A program made the position numbers and the translations under genes. Below are positions 7,621 through 15,620 of a stretch of 55,295 nucleotides of DNA, piece after piece; positions within the stretch are counted from its first letter, which is position 1; every line of letters starts with the position of its first letter. The DNA lies in contig UQHO01000011.1 in the NCBI GenBank assembly GCA_900540995.1, positions 1 through 55,295 on the forward strand. Reading direction: 5' to 3'. The stretch is from an uncultured Collinsella sp. GTDB lineage: Bacteria; Actinomycetota; Coriobacteriia; Coriobacteriales; Coriobacteriaceae. Below the pieces are notes generated by a model that had not been told where the DNA came from, made no database searches, and saw only the letters and a program-made list of their open reading frames with translations.

Positions 7621-8061
7621 ATGGCCGAGCTTGAGTCCCAACCACTGTCTGCCGAGGAACGCGCCGAGTTGGAAGAGCTCCGCGCCGAGAAAGCTCGTCG
7701 CGAGGCCCAGGAAGAGGCACGCCGCGAGCGTGAGGAGCTGGTCGCCCTGCGTGCCGAGCGTGCGAAGGCCGAGGAGGCTGCTGCGAAGGGCGCATCCGAG
7801 CCCAAGCCCGCCGCCGCGAAGCCCGCGCCCGCCGCACCTAAACCTCAGCCTAAAAGGGCCGCTCGTCCCAAGTCCGTCGATCCCAAGCCGAGCCGTGACG
7901 AGATGAGCTTTGCCCAGCGCATGGTTACCTCCAAGGAGCCTACGGGCGAGAACGAGATCCCTGGCATGGCGCCGGCTCAAAAAATCATCATTGTCCTTGC
8001 CCTCATCGCGTTTGTCATCTTTATGGGCTACACGATCCTGACCAGCATGGGCCTGCTTTAG
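7621..8061 (+). CDS. small coiled-coil protein with one C-terminal membrane segment
   Basis: Protein of 146 residues that I do not recognise. Residues 8-60 are rich in Glu/Arg/Ala with a heptad-like pattern (ELEELRAEKARREAQEEARR), so probably a coiled coil. Residues 60-90 are a Lys/Pro/Ala linker. A single hydrophobic helix (IIIVLALIAFVIFMGYTIL) lies at the C-terminus, with only about five residues after it. This is a tail-anchored layout with the body in the cytoplasm. The start has AAAGAAAGGG upstream. It directly follows the tRNA-Ala terminator and may depend partly on read-through. Confidence 0.75.
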   Translation: MAELESQPLSAEERAELEELRAEKARREAQEEARREREELVALRAERAKAEEAAAKGASEPKPAAAKPAPAAPKPQPKRAARPKSVDPKPSRDEMSFAQRMVTSKEPTGENEIPGMAPAQKIIIVLALIAFVIFMGYTILTSMGLL

Positions 8062-8142
8062 CCTGTTCGCGCTGGGCTCCATGCCCGCACGCCCGCCTCG
8101 CCAACCCTCAACCTCTGCACAACGCATCCGAAAGGTCGCCCC

Positions 8143-9648
8143 ATGGCTTTGACCGACATCTCGCATCCCACCGACATTGCAATGCTCACTGATCTGTACG
8201 AACTCACTATGGCCCAGGGCCTGTGGGAGAGCGGCAAGGCCAATGAGCAGGGTTGCTTTACGGCGTTTTACCGCGACCATCCCTTCGGCAGCGCGTATGC
8301 CGTCATGTGCGGCACCGCCGAGCTGCCCGAGCTTGTCGAGAATCTGCGCTTTACGCCCGAGGATATCGACTACCTCGCCTCGCTCCAGGCCCCGGCCGGC
8401 GGCGCGATGTTCAAGCCTGGATTCCTCGACTACCTGCGCGATTTTCGTGCGCATGTAAACATCGACGCCGTGCCCGAGGGCGAGCTCGTCTTTCCGCGCG
8501 AGCCCATGGTTCGCGTCACCGGCCCCGCGCTGGAGTGCCAGCTGCTCGAGACGGCGCTGCTCAACATCGTTGGGTTCCAGACGCTTGTCGCCACCAAGAC
8601 GGCGCGCGTGGTGCTGGCGGCGGACGGCCGTCCCGTTGCCGAGTTTGGCCTGCGCCGCGCTCAGGGTCCCGATGGCGGCTTGGCCGTCGCGCGCGCGAGC
8701 TACGTTGCCGGCTGCTCCTCTACGTCCAATGTACTCGCCGGCCGCCGCTACGGTATTCCCGTCTTTGGCACGCATGCGCACAGCTGGGTGATGAGCTTCG
8801 ATTCCGAGCTCGAGGCCTTCCGCGCCTTTGCCAAGTCGAGCCCCAAGAACTGCACGCTGCTCATCGACACCTATGACGTGCGCGAGGGCTGTGAACATGC
8901 CATTACGGTTGCCAAGGAGATGGAAGCGGTGGGCGAGCGCCTGTCGGCCATTCGCATCGACTCCGGCGACCTCGCCAAGCTCTCAAAGTATGTGCGCGGC
9001 CGTTTTGATGCCGAGGGCCTGCCCTATGTGGGGATCTCGGTTTCTAACGATTTGGATGAGTACACGATTCAGTCCCTGCTCGACCAGGGCGCGCCCATCG
9101 ACAGCTTTGGCGTGGGTACCAAACTCGCGACCTGCTACGATCAGCCTGCGCTGGGCGGCGTGTACAAGCTTTCGGCCCGTCGTGCGAGCGAGGCAGATCC
9201 ATGGACGCCGGTGGTCAAGCTCTCTGAGCAGCCATACAAGCGCACGATCCCGGGTGTGCAACGCGTGCGCCGTTATTACGACGGCTTTGGCGGCCCGGTC
9301 TGCGACATGATTTATGACGAGGACCATCTGGCAGGGGAGGGCGCCGCGCGCGGCAATACCCTTGTGGCCGTGAACGATGCCGCCCTGGTGACCGACGTGT
9401 CCGAACTTGAGTATCGCGAGCTGCTGGTGCCGATCGTGCGCGATGGCAGTGCGGTGGCTCCGCGTGAGAGCATCCAGGACGCGCGCGAGCGCTGTGCTTG
9501 GGCGCTCGACCATCTGGACGCAGCTTTCAAGCGCTTCCTGTACCCGCAGACCTATGTGGTGGGTATGGAGCAGGGCCTGGCTCAGGTGCGCGACGAGCTC
9601 GTGCGCAAGAACATGGCCGCGGCCTCTGCCTTTCCCTGGGCTCACTAA
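8143..9648 (+). CDS. pncB: nicotinate phosphoribosyltransferase
   Basis: Protein of 501 residues that makes nicotinate mononucleotide from nicotinate and PRPP with ATP, the key step of NAD salvage (Preiss-Handler route). The N-terminal TDLYELTMAQGLWESG segment, the GTHAHSWVM histidine region, the IRIDSGDLAKLS phosphate-binding strand and GVGTKLATCYDQPALGGVYK are all family hallmarks. The length fits the longer Gram-positive type. The ATG follows GAAAGG. It is read in the same direction as proB 79 bp later, but the two share no pathway. Confidence 0.95.
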   Translation: MALTDISHPTDIAMLTDLYELTMAQGLWESGKANEQGCFTAFYRDHPFGSAYAVMCGTAELPELVENLRFTPEDIDYLASLQAPAGGAMFKPGFLDYLRDFRAHVNIDAVPEGELVFPREPMVRVTGPALECQLLETALLNIVGFQTLVATKTARVVLAADGRPVAEFGLRRAQGPDGGLAVARASYVAGCSSTSNVLAGRRYGIPVFGTHAHSWVMSFDSELEAFRAFAKSSPKNCTLLIDTYDVREGCEHAITVAKEMEAVGERLSAIRIDSGDLAKLSKYVRGRFDAEGLPYVGISVSNDLDEYTIQSLLDQGAPIDSFGVGTKLATCYDQPALGGVYKLSARRASEADPWTPVVKLSEQPYKRTIPGVQRVRRYYDGFGGPVCDMIYDEDHLAGEGAARGNTLVAVNDAALVTDVSELEYRELLVPIVRDGSAVAPRESIQDARERCAWALDHLDAAFKRFLYPQTYVVGMEQGLAQVRDELVRKNMAAASAFPWAH

Positions 9649-9727
9649 TTCCTTGGGCGGTAGGGGCGAGTCACGCTTCCCTGGCCGCCGGCTCGGCCGT
9701 TCGCTGAACAGTTGATTGGTTTGACGT

Positions 9728-10855
9728 ATGACGACTTCTTATAAAACGATGGTGGTAAAGATCGGTTCCTCCACGGTGGTGGGTGCCGATGGCAAGGTCA
9801 ACCGCGCCTTTATCGGCGGACTTGCCGATCAGGCTGCGGCTCTGCGCAAGCTCGGCTGGCGCTTGGTCGTGGTGAGCTCGGGTGCCATCGCCTGTGGCTA
9901 TCCCGTGTTGGGCTTCGACCGCAAGCCGGTCGGCGACCTACCGAGCCTGCAGGCCTGCGCCTCGGCCGGTCAGTGCATCATCTCGTCGGCCTACGACGAG
10001 GAGTTCCATGCGCGCGACCTGCTCACCTCGCTCGTGCTGCTCACGCGCCACGATACGGCGCGCCGCACGTCCTATCTGCACGCGCGCGACGCCCTGCTGC
10101 GCCTCGTGGAGCTTGGCGTGGTGCCGGTCGTCAACGAGAACGATACCGTCACCGTCGACGAGATCAAGTTTGGCGACAACGACACACTGGCGGCGCTTGT
10201 GAGCTGCCTGGTTTCGGCCGATTTGTGCGTGACGCTTTCGGACATTGACGGCCTCTATACTGCCAACCCGCATGAGGACCCGACCGCGGAGTTCGTCCCG
10301 GTCGTGCACAAGATCGATGCGGCGATCATTGCCTCGGCGGGCGATTCGTCGACGTCGGTGGGCACGGGCGGCATGATCACCAAGATCCGCGCGAGCCGCA
10401 TTTTGATGACGGCTGGTATTCAGAGCGTGATTTGCTCGGGCGAGGAGCCCGATGCGCTTGTGCGCCTGGCCCGTGGCGAGAGCGTGGGAACCCTGTTCGA
10501 TCCGCCGGCGGAGCGCCTGGACATTGCGCCGCGCAAGCTGTGGATCGCGCTAGGCGACAAGGCCCACGGTTCGGTGACGGTTGACGAGGGTGCCGCGAAG
10601 GCGCTGGTCAGCCGTGGCTCATCGCTGCTTGCGGTGGGCATTCGCCAGGTCGACGGCGAGTTTGCCGAGGGCGATGTGCTCGACGTGTGCGATCCCAGCG
10701 GCATGGTCGTCGCCCGTGGTATCGCCGAGGCCGATTCGGACGTGCTGGAGCTTGCGGCCGGCCGCCGCCAGGACCAGATCGCCAGCAACCGCCTGCTCGC
10801 GGACCTGGCCGAGAAGCCGGCCATTCATCGAGATAACCTAATCGTCTTCGCTTAA
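9728..10855 (+). CDS. proB: glutamate 5-kinase
   Basis: Protein of 375 residues that phosphorylates glutamate as the first step of proline synthesis. An amino acid kinase domain fills residues 1-260 (VVKIGSSTVV, VVSSGAIACG, VNENDTV, GTGGMITKIRAS). A C-terminal PUA domain follows at about 280-365 (GSSLLAVGIRQVDGEFAEGD). The usual ProB length is 365-375. The ATG has no good Shine-Dalgarno sequence. The gene ends before a complex hairpin terminator, and proA lies 1.7 kb away behind a gene on the other strand, so proB and proA are not one operon. Confidence 0.95.
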   Translation: MTTSYKTMVVKIGSSTVVGADGKVNRAFIGGLADQAAALRKLGWRLVVVSSGAIACGYPVLGFDRKPVGDLPSLQACASAGQCIISSAYDEEFHARDLLTSLVLLTRHDTARRTSYLHARDALLRLVELGVVPVVNENDTVTVDEIKFGDNDTLAALVSCLVSADLCVTLSDIDGLYTANPHEDPTAEFVPVVHKIDAAIIASAGDSSTSVGTGGMITKIRASRILMTAGIQSVICSGEEPDALVRLARGESVGTLFDPPAERLDIAPRKLWIALGDKAHGSVTVDEGAAKALVSRGSSLLAVGIRQVDGEFAEGDVLDVCDPSGMVVARGIAEADSDVLELAAGRRQDQIASNRLLADLAEKPAIHRDNLIVFA

Positions 10856-10869
10856 CCAATTTACGCTGC

Positions 10870-10967
10870 AAACGCCCCTAAGCGGCAATCTGACGTTCAA
10901 TCGTCGGGCATGACCAAAAGGTCAATGCCCTCCTCTTTCACGTCACCTTGCTCGCTTAGGGGCGTTT
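10870..10967 (+). terminator. terminator with three nested stems after proB
   Basis: Outer stem AACGCCCCTAAGCG / CGCTTAGGGGCGTT ends in TTTT. Within the 70-base loop are a TGACGT/ACGTCA stem and a hairpin GGGCATGACC-AAAA-GGTCAATGCCC (one bulge) at 10906-10930. The form is more elaborate than a simple terminator. Confidence 0.7.
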
Positions 10968-11022
10968 TCGCTTTCCGTCCTCTACCTGCGATGTCGCTGT
11001 TGCCGGCACTTGGTTGGCACTC

Positions 11023-11062
11023 GGGGACGTTCCTTATGTGCCGGCAGTTGGGGACACTCCTT
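11023..11062 (+). repeat. REP-like family 3, copy 1
   Basis: GGGGACGTTCCTTATG...GTTGGGGACACTCCTT: two short GGGGAC direct repeats. A related copy in the opposite orientation lies at 18872-18917. This copy ends 2 bp from the stop codon of the leftward peptidase gene. Confidence 0.6.
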
Positions 11063-11064
11063 CG

Positions 11065-12483
11065 CTAGAAGATGCGGCGCAGGTCTCCGCGGTTGAGGGC
11101 TTCGTCGAAGAGGTGCTTGAACACCACGCTGCCGTGCAGGCCGTCGTGCTCGAACTCGTTGGTTACCCAGGCGTGGGAGTTGCCCACGCGGCTGAGCGTG
11201 TCGAGCTGCATGCCCGAGTCCACGTACATGTCATCGAAGTACACTGCTGCCTGGAGCGGCACCTCGTTGCAGGCCAGGCGCTGCGGGTCGTAGATCTTGT
11301 CCCAGCTGGTGTCCTCCATCAGCAGATCCATCGCCGGCTTGAAGGGCTTAAGCTCGGGCATCTGCTCAAACATCCACGGGAACATGGCCTCGCCGGTAAA
11401 CATGAGCGGGCGCGCGAGCGTGTCGAACTCGGCGCGTTGGGCCTTCTCCTCGGCCGCGGCCCAGCGAATGGGCATGGTGTCGCCGTCGGCGTAGATGAAC
11501 TCCTGCAGCGTCCAGTACAGCGGATTTGTGCGCGTGTTGGTGCGCTCAAAGGCGCGCATCAAAAAGCCGTCGGACACCGAGGCGCCGCAGCTCAGCGTGC
11601 CGTCTCCGTCAACAAAAGCGTGATCGATAATCCAGTGCATGCGCTCAAAGCTCGGCTTCATGCCAAAGTCGCTGCCCATGAGCTGCAGGCGCTCGACCGT
11701 CATCGGCGAGCCGTCGGGCAGCACGGGCTTCTGCTCATCGAGCGCATCGGCAAGAGCCGCCACGCGCTCGACGTCGGCAGGGTAGCGGTCGTAGTACTGC
11801 TGCGTCTTGGCAGCCATGCGCGGGAAGGTGTGCGCGTAGACCTCGCTGGCACTCGCCGGGACGTGCGGGATGCCGCCGCAGGTAAAGCTTGCCGCCACGC
11901 CCTCGGGGAAGAGCGACAGGTAGCTCAGCGTCAAAAAGCCGCCGTAGCTCTGGCCGAGCGTGACCCACGGCTTGCCGCCAAAGCCCACCAGGCGCAGGTA
12001 CTCAAAATCGCGCACGATGGAGCTTGCGAGGTGACGCTTGAGGAAGTCCGCCTGCGAGCGCGCCGCATCGGAGCCAGTGGCCGTCGCGCGCTCGCCCAGG
12101 GTCGCGATTGTGCACCCGTCCACGCAGCTGCTGCGCCCCGTGCCGCGCTGGTCGGGAAGGACCACGCGGAAATGCTTGACAGCTTCCTCGATCCAGCCGT
12201 CGCTTGTGGGCGACAGCGGGCGCGGACTCTCGCCGCCGGGGCCGCCCTGCAAAAACAGGAGCAGCGGCAGGTCGTCGTTGATGCGGTCGGGCGCGCAGAC
12301 CACGCGGTAGAAGAGCTTGATGCTCTCGGGTGCGCCGGCGATGGGCGCCGGCATGGCGCCGCGGCGCATGGTGCTGCCGACGGCCAGCAGCATCGGCTCC
12401 AAGCCGCGCCAATCCAAGGGGACATCGATGCTGTGATCCTCGACATAGAGGCCGGGGACGTGATACGAAGTGATGAGGGCCAT
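11065..12483 (-). CDS. alpha/beta-hydrolase, proline iminopeptidase-like (S33)
   Basis: Protein of 472 residues with an alpha/beta-hydrolase fold. The oxyanion motif LFLQGGPGGE, the strand VVLPDQRGTGRSS and the nucleophile elbow GQSYGGF match peptidase family S33, which removes N-terminal proline from peptides. The length is nearer to the larger Aeromonas-type enzymes than to the 310-residue Xanthomonas type. The start at 12483 (MALITSYHVPG) has GGAAG upstream; a longer in-frame start lacks one. It is divergent from proA with 113 bp between starts and converges on proB. Exact substrate is not certain. Confidence 0.85.
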   Translation of the reverse strand: MALITSYHVPGLYVEDHSIDVPLDWRGLEPMLLAVGSTMRRGAMPAPIAGAPESIKLFYRVVCAPDRINDDLPLLLFLQGGPGGESPRPLSPTSDGWIEEAVKHFRVVLPDQRGTGRSSCVDGCTIATLGERATATGSDAARSQADFLKRHLASSIVRDFEYLRLVGFGGKPWVTLGQSYGGFLTLSYLSLFPEGVAASFTCGGIPHVPASASEVYAHTFPRMAAKTQQYYDRYPADVERVAALADALDEQKPVLPDGSPMTVERLQLMGSDFGMKPSFERMHWIIDHAFVDGDGTLSCGASVSDGFLMRAFERTNTRTNPLYWTLQEFIYADGDTMPIRWAAAEEKAQRAEFDTLARPLMFTGEAMFPWMFEQMPELKPFKPAMDLLMEDTSWDKIYDPQRLACNEVPLQAAVYFDDMYVDSGMQLDTLSRVGNSHAWVTNEFEHDGLHGSVVFKHLFDEALNRGDLRRIF

Positions 12484-12596
12484 GCGGTACTTCCGTTCGT
12501 TGCGGTGTTTCGTGTTGACCAATTCTACCGCCGCGTGCGAGGGCATGCGCAAATCGGCTACCATGGTGGGCAAACTTCTAGGAGAAAGGGCCGCCC

Positions 12597-13883
12597 ATGT
12601 CGGTCGATATAGCCACGTATGTCCACGATCTTGCCGTTGCCGCCAAGGCAGCGTCGGCCTCGCTTGCCGCGGCGAGCGATGGGCAGCGCCAGGAGGCCGT
12701 GCGCGCCATGGCTGCGGCGCTGCGCGATGGTGCCGACTCCATCGTAGCCGCCAACGAGCTTGATATGTCCGCCGCGCGCGATGCGGGCACCTCTGCCGGC
12801 CTGCTCGACCGCCTGCTGCTGACGCCCGAGCGCGTCGAGGGCATGGCTGCCGGCCTGGAGAAACTTGCCGAGCTGCCCGATCCTGTCGGCCGTGTGCTCG
12901 ACCACCGTGTGCTTGCAAGCGGCGTGGACCTCACTCGTGTGAGCGTGCCGCTGGGCCTGGTCGCCATGGTCTACGAGGCGCGCCCCAATGTGACGGCCGA
13001 CGCCGCGGGCATCTGCATCCGCACCGGCAACGCCTGCATCCTGCGCGGCGGTTCGCTGGCCTATCACTCGTGTGCCATGATTGCCGAGCTGCTGGCCGAT
13101 GCGCTCGAGGCACAGGGCTTCCCGCGCGAGGCCGTCTCGATGATCGAGTCCACCGACCGCGAGGCCACCGGCGAGCTCATGAAGCTCCGCGGTATCGTCG
13201 ACGTGCTCATTCCGCGCGGCGGCGCGGGCCTGATCCAGCGCTGCGTGCGCGAGTCGCTTGTGCCGGTGATCGAGACGGGCACGGGCAACTGCCACATCTA
13301 CGTGCATGAATCCGCCGATTTTGACAAGGCGCTCAACATTATCGTCAACGCCAAGACCCAGCGCGTGGGCGTGTGCAACGCTGCCGAGTCGCTGCTCGTT
13401 GACCGTGCCGTGGCAGATTCGTTCCTGCCTGCGGTCGTGGCCGTGCTGCACGACCACGGCGTGCTGATGCACGGCGACGAGTCCACGTGCGCCGCGTGCG
13501 CCGACGCCGGGCTTGCCGAGGGCGACGACTACGTTGCCGCAACCGAGGAGGACTGGGGCCGCGAGTACCTGGCGCTCGAGATGAGCGTGAAGGTCGTGGC
13601 CGATGAGGACGAGGCCATCGCGCACATCAACCGCTACGGCACCATGCACTCCGAGGCCATCGTTGCCGAGGACGAGGCCGCCTGCGAGCGCTTCCTGGAT
13701 GCGGTCGATGCCTCGGCCGTGTACGCCAACGCCAGCACGCGCTTCACCGATGGCGGCGAGTTTGGCCTGGGCGCCGAGATCGGCATCTCGACTCAGAAGC
13801 TCCACGCCCGCGGCCCCTTTGCCGCCGAGGCCCTCACCACCTACAAATACAAGCTCCGCGGCACCGGCCAAGTCCGCCCCTAA
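12597..13883 (+). CDS. proA: glutamate-5-semialdehyde dehydrogenase (gamma-glutamyl phosphate reductase)
   Basis: Protein of 428 residues that reduces gamma-glutamyl phosphate with NADPH in the second step of proline synthesis. It shows the aldehyde-dehydrogenase-like fold with VPLGLVAMVYEARPNVT, LRGGSLAYHS, IPRGGAGLI, the catalytic cysteine in VGVCNAAESLLVD near residue 261, and the C-terminal TRFTDGGEFGLGAEIGIST. The ATG follows AGGAGAAAG. The substrate-making partner proB lies upstream beyond the leftward peptidase gene. Repeat copy E begins 14 bp after the stop. Confidence 0.96.
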   Translation: MSVDIATYVHDLAVAAKAASASLAAASDGQRQEAVRAMAAALRDGADSIVAANELDMSAARDAGTSAGLLDRLLLTPERVEGMAAGLEKLAELPDPVGRVLDHRVLASGVDLTRVSVPLGLVAMVYEARPNVTADAAGICIRTGNACILRGGSLAYHSCAMIAELLADALEAQGFPREAVSMIESTDREATGELMKLRGIVDVLIPRGGAGLIQRCVRESLVPVIETGTGNCHIYVHESADFDKALNIIVNAKTQRVGVCNAAESLLVDRAVADSFLPAVVAVLHDHGVLMHGDESTCAACADAGLAEGDDYVAATEEDWGREYLALEMSVKVVADEDEAIAHINRYGTMHSEAIVAEDEAACERFLDAVDASAVYANASTRFTDGGEFGLGAEIGISTQKLHARGPFAAEALTTYKYKLRGTGQVRP

Positions 13884-13896
13884 CGCCCGCGCAAAC

Positions 13897-13938
13897 AAAA
13901 ACCACCACAAAGGGGACAGGCACCTTTGTGGTGGTTTT
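13897..13938 (+). repeat. REP-like palindrome, family 1, copy E
   Basis: Perfect arms, forward orientation, 14 bp after the proA stop and upstream of the RAYT gene. It pairs with copy F on the other side of that gene. Confidence 0.92.
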
Positions 13939-14075
13939 GACTAACTGTATCTAAGCATATTTGCGTCGCGCAAGAGGTGACATTTCGGCAGGTGGACGAC
14001 TTAATCGGTGAGTAGATTCTCGCCGTTTTACGTGTGCCGTGAGGTTATTTTTGGCATGAGAGCAAGGAGACGCCC

Positions 14076-14834
14076 ATGTCAAGAAAGCCGCGACAGAAAT
14101 CGCAGACTGGCCTGTATCACATTACGATGAGGGGCAACGGCAAACAGCTTCTGTTTGAGGATGATGAAGACAGAAGACGCATTTTATCGCTTATTCGGTC
14201 TTCGATAGCGCGGTTCAACATTAGGCTTATTGCTTGGTGCCTGATGGGCAACCACGTTCATCTTGTCCTAAGTGACCCCGACGACAACATGAGCGAGGCC
14301 ATGCATCTTGTTATGTCTTGCTATGCGACGTGGTATAACCGCCGGCATGGGCATGTCGGACATGTTTTTCAGGATAGGTTCTCGAGCGCTTCGATTTCGA
14401 GCGAGGAATACCTTCTCGACGCTATTCGATATGTTCATTTCAATCCGCAAAAGGCTGGTATTTGTCCGTACGATGTATATCGATGGAGCAGTCATCTGGA
14501 TTATGCCGAACGCGATCCGGATATCGCGACGGTTGATTTGGCGCTTGCTCGCTTTGCTTTTCCGCGCATATGCGATTATCTGGCCTTTATGGATGCGTCG
14601 AATGGAGCGGTTGTTCGACCACCGACCGGAGGACGAATTGGCGAGGACGAAGCGCTGGATGTGGGCGCGTCGCTGATCCGCTCGTTTGGCCTTAGCGAAC
14701 TTTCCGCTGTCAAGGCCCTCGATAAGTCCAAGCGCAATGAGGTGCTTGCGGCAATGCGAGAAGCGGGGCTTTCAATTCGTCAAATACAGCGCTTGACGGG
14801 CGTGGGAGAGTGGTCGATCCGCAAAGCCGGGTAG
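14076..14834 (+). CDS. REP-associated tyrosine transposase (RAYT), Y1/HUH family
   Basis: Protein of 252 residues with the IS200-like Y1 transposase domain. The metal-binding HUH motif is GNHVHLV (His60, His62). By alignment with E. coli TnpA-REP, Tyr119 in RYVHFNPQKAG is the catalytic residue that would join to DNA. A C-terminal helix-turn-helix follows (LSIRQIQRLTGVGEWSIRK, about residues 229-247). Such proteins bind and nick REP hairpins. Copies E (forward) and F (reverse) of the family 1 palindrome flank the gene, the arrangement expected of a REPtron. The ATG has CAAGGAG upstream. All key residues are kept. Confidence 0.93.
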   Translation: MSRKPRQKSQTGLYHITMRGNGKQLLFEDDEDRRRILSLIRSSIARFNIRLIAWCLMGNHVHLVLSDPDDNMSEAMHLVMSCYATWYNRRHGHVGHVFQDRFSSASISSEEYLLDAIRYVHFNPQKAGICPYDVYRWSSHLDYAERDPDIATVDLALARFAFPRICDYLAFMDASNGAVVRPPTGGRIGEDEALDVGASLIRSFGLSELSAVKALDKSKRNEVLAAMREAGLSIRQIQRLTGVGEWSIRKAG

Positions 14835-14854
14835 CGTCTCTTCCGTTACAAACG

Positions 14855-14893
14855 AAAACCACCACAAAGGTGTCTGTCCCCTTTGTGGTGGTT
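14855..14893 (-). repeat. REP-like palindrome, family 1, copy F
   Basis: Reverse orientation with one loop difference (TGTCTGTCCC), 21 bp after the RAYT stop and 20 bp from the stop of the leftward HD gene, so it sits at the 3' end of both. Confidence 0.92.
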
Positions 14894-14912
14894 ATTTAGG
14901 TGAAGCGGCAGG

Positions 14913-15512
14913 TTAGGCCTGGAAGGTATCGCGGTCGGGGGCGAAGGACTGCATGGCCGCGATGGTGCGGTCAAAGAGCTCGGGGAGCTCCCAGCCCAAC
15001 ATCTCGGCGCCCTGCGAAATCACGTCGCGCGAGCAGCCGGCGGCAAAGCGCTTGTCCTTGAACTTCTTCTTGAGCGACTTGGTCGTAAAGTCCATAACGC
15101 TCTTGCTCGGGCGCATGATGACTGCAGCGCCGATCAGGCCGGTGAGCTCATCGCAGGCAAACAGGATCTTTTCCATCTGCAGCTCGGGCTTGGGCAGCGA
15201 GGTGTTGAAGTCGGACGTGTGCGTCTGGATGGCGCGAATGAGCTCGGGAGACGCACCTTCGCCCTTAAGAATCTCGGCAGCATAGATGGTGTGGTTCATG
15301 GGGTCGTCCTCATGCTCCTCCCAATCCAGGTCGTGCAGCAGACCGACGATGCCCCAAAACTCCTCGTTCTCGGGGTCGAACTCGCGCGCAAAGTAGCGCA
15401 TAGTGCCCTCGACCGTCTCGCCATGGGTGATATGGAACGGGTCCTTGTTGTGCTCGTTGAGCAGTTCGAACGCGCGGTCGCGGGTGATTCCGGCGGTAAG
15501 CGGCTCTGCCAT
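14913..15512 (-). CDS. HD-domain (HDIG-like) hydrolase
   Basis: Protein of 199 residues with an HD metal-dependent phosphohydrolase domain: a first histidine in HITHGETVEGTMRYFA, the HD pair in VGLLHDLDWEEH near residue 60, and later His and Asp in QTHTSDF and ACDELTGLI. Single HD-domain proteins of this size often act on nucleotides, but the substrate cannot be read from sequence. The start at 15512 has GGAG 5 bases upstream. The gene is flanked by repeat copies F and G. Confidence 0.85.
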   Translation of the reverse strand: MAEPLTAGITRDRAFELLNEHNKDPFHITHGETVEGTMRYFAREFDPENEEFWGIVGLLHDLDWEEHEDDPMNHTIYAAEILKGEGASPELIRAIQTHTSDFNTSLPKPELQMEKILFACDELTGLIGAAVIMRPSKSVMDFTTKSLKKKFKDKRFAAGCSRDVISQGAEMLGWELPELFDRTIAAMQSFAPDRDTFQA

Positions 15513-15566
15513 AGGAGACTCCTTGTGCTCGTGGGTATCGATAAGAATGAATACTACTAGAACAAG

Positions 15567-15607
15567 AAAACCACCACAAAGGTGCCTGTCCCCTTTGTGG
15601 TGGTTTT
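15567..15607 (-). repeat. REP-like palindrome, family 1, copy G
   Basis: Perfect arms in reverse orientation, 13 bp after the stop of the leftward carD-like gene. It is the last copy in the window. Confidence 0.9.
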
Positions 15608-15620
15608 TGGCGCGGTTGGG

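Noticed and set aside
11014..12612. 532-codon open frame on the plus strand
   Set aside because: Antisense to the S33 peptidase gene, which has the GQSYGG nucleophile motif and a proper start.
12558..13910. 450-codon open frame on the minus strand
   Set aside because: Antisense to proA, whose motifs and length are complete.
57..15607. Family 1 palindromes as a CRISPR array
   Set aside because: Copies are kilobases apart, change orientation and have no regular spacers; no cas genes are present.
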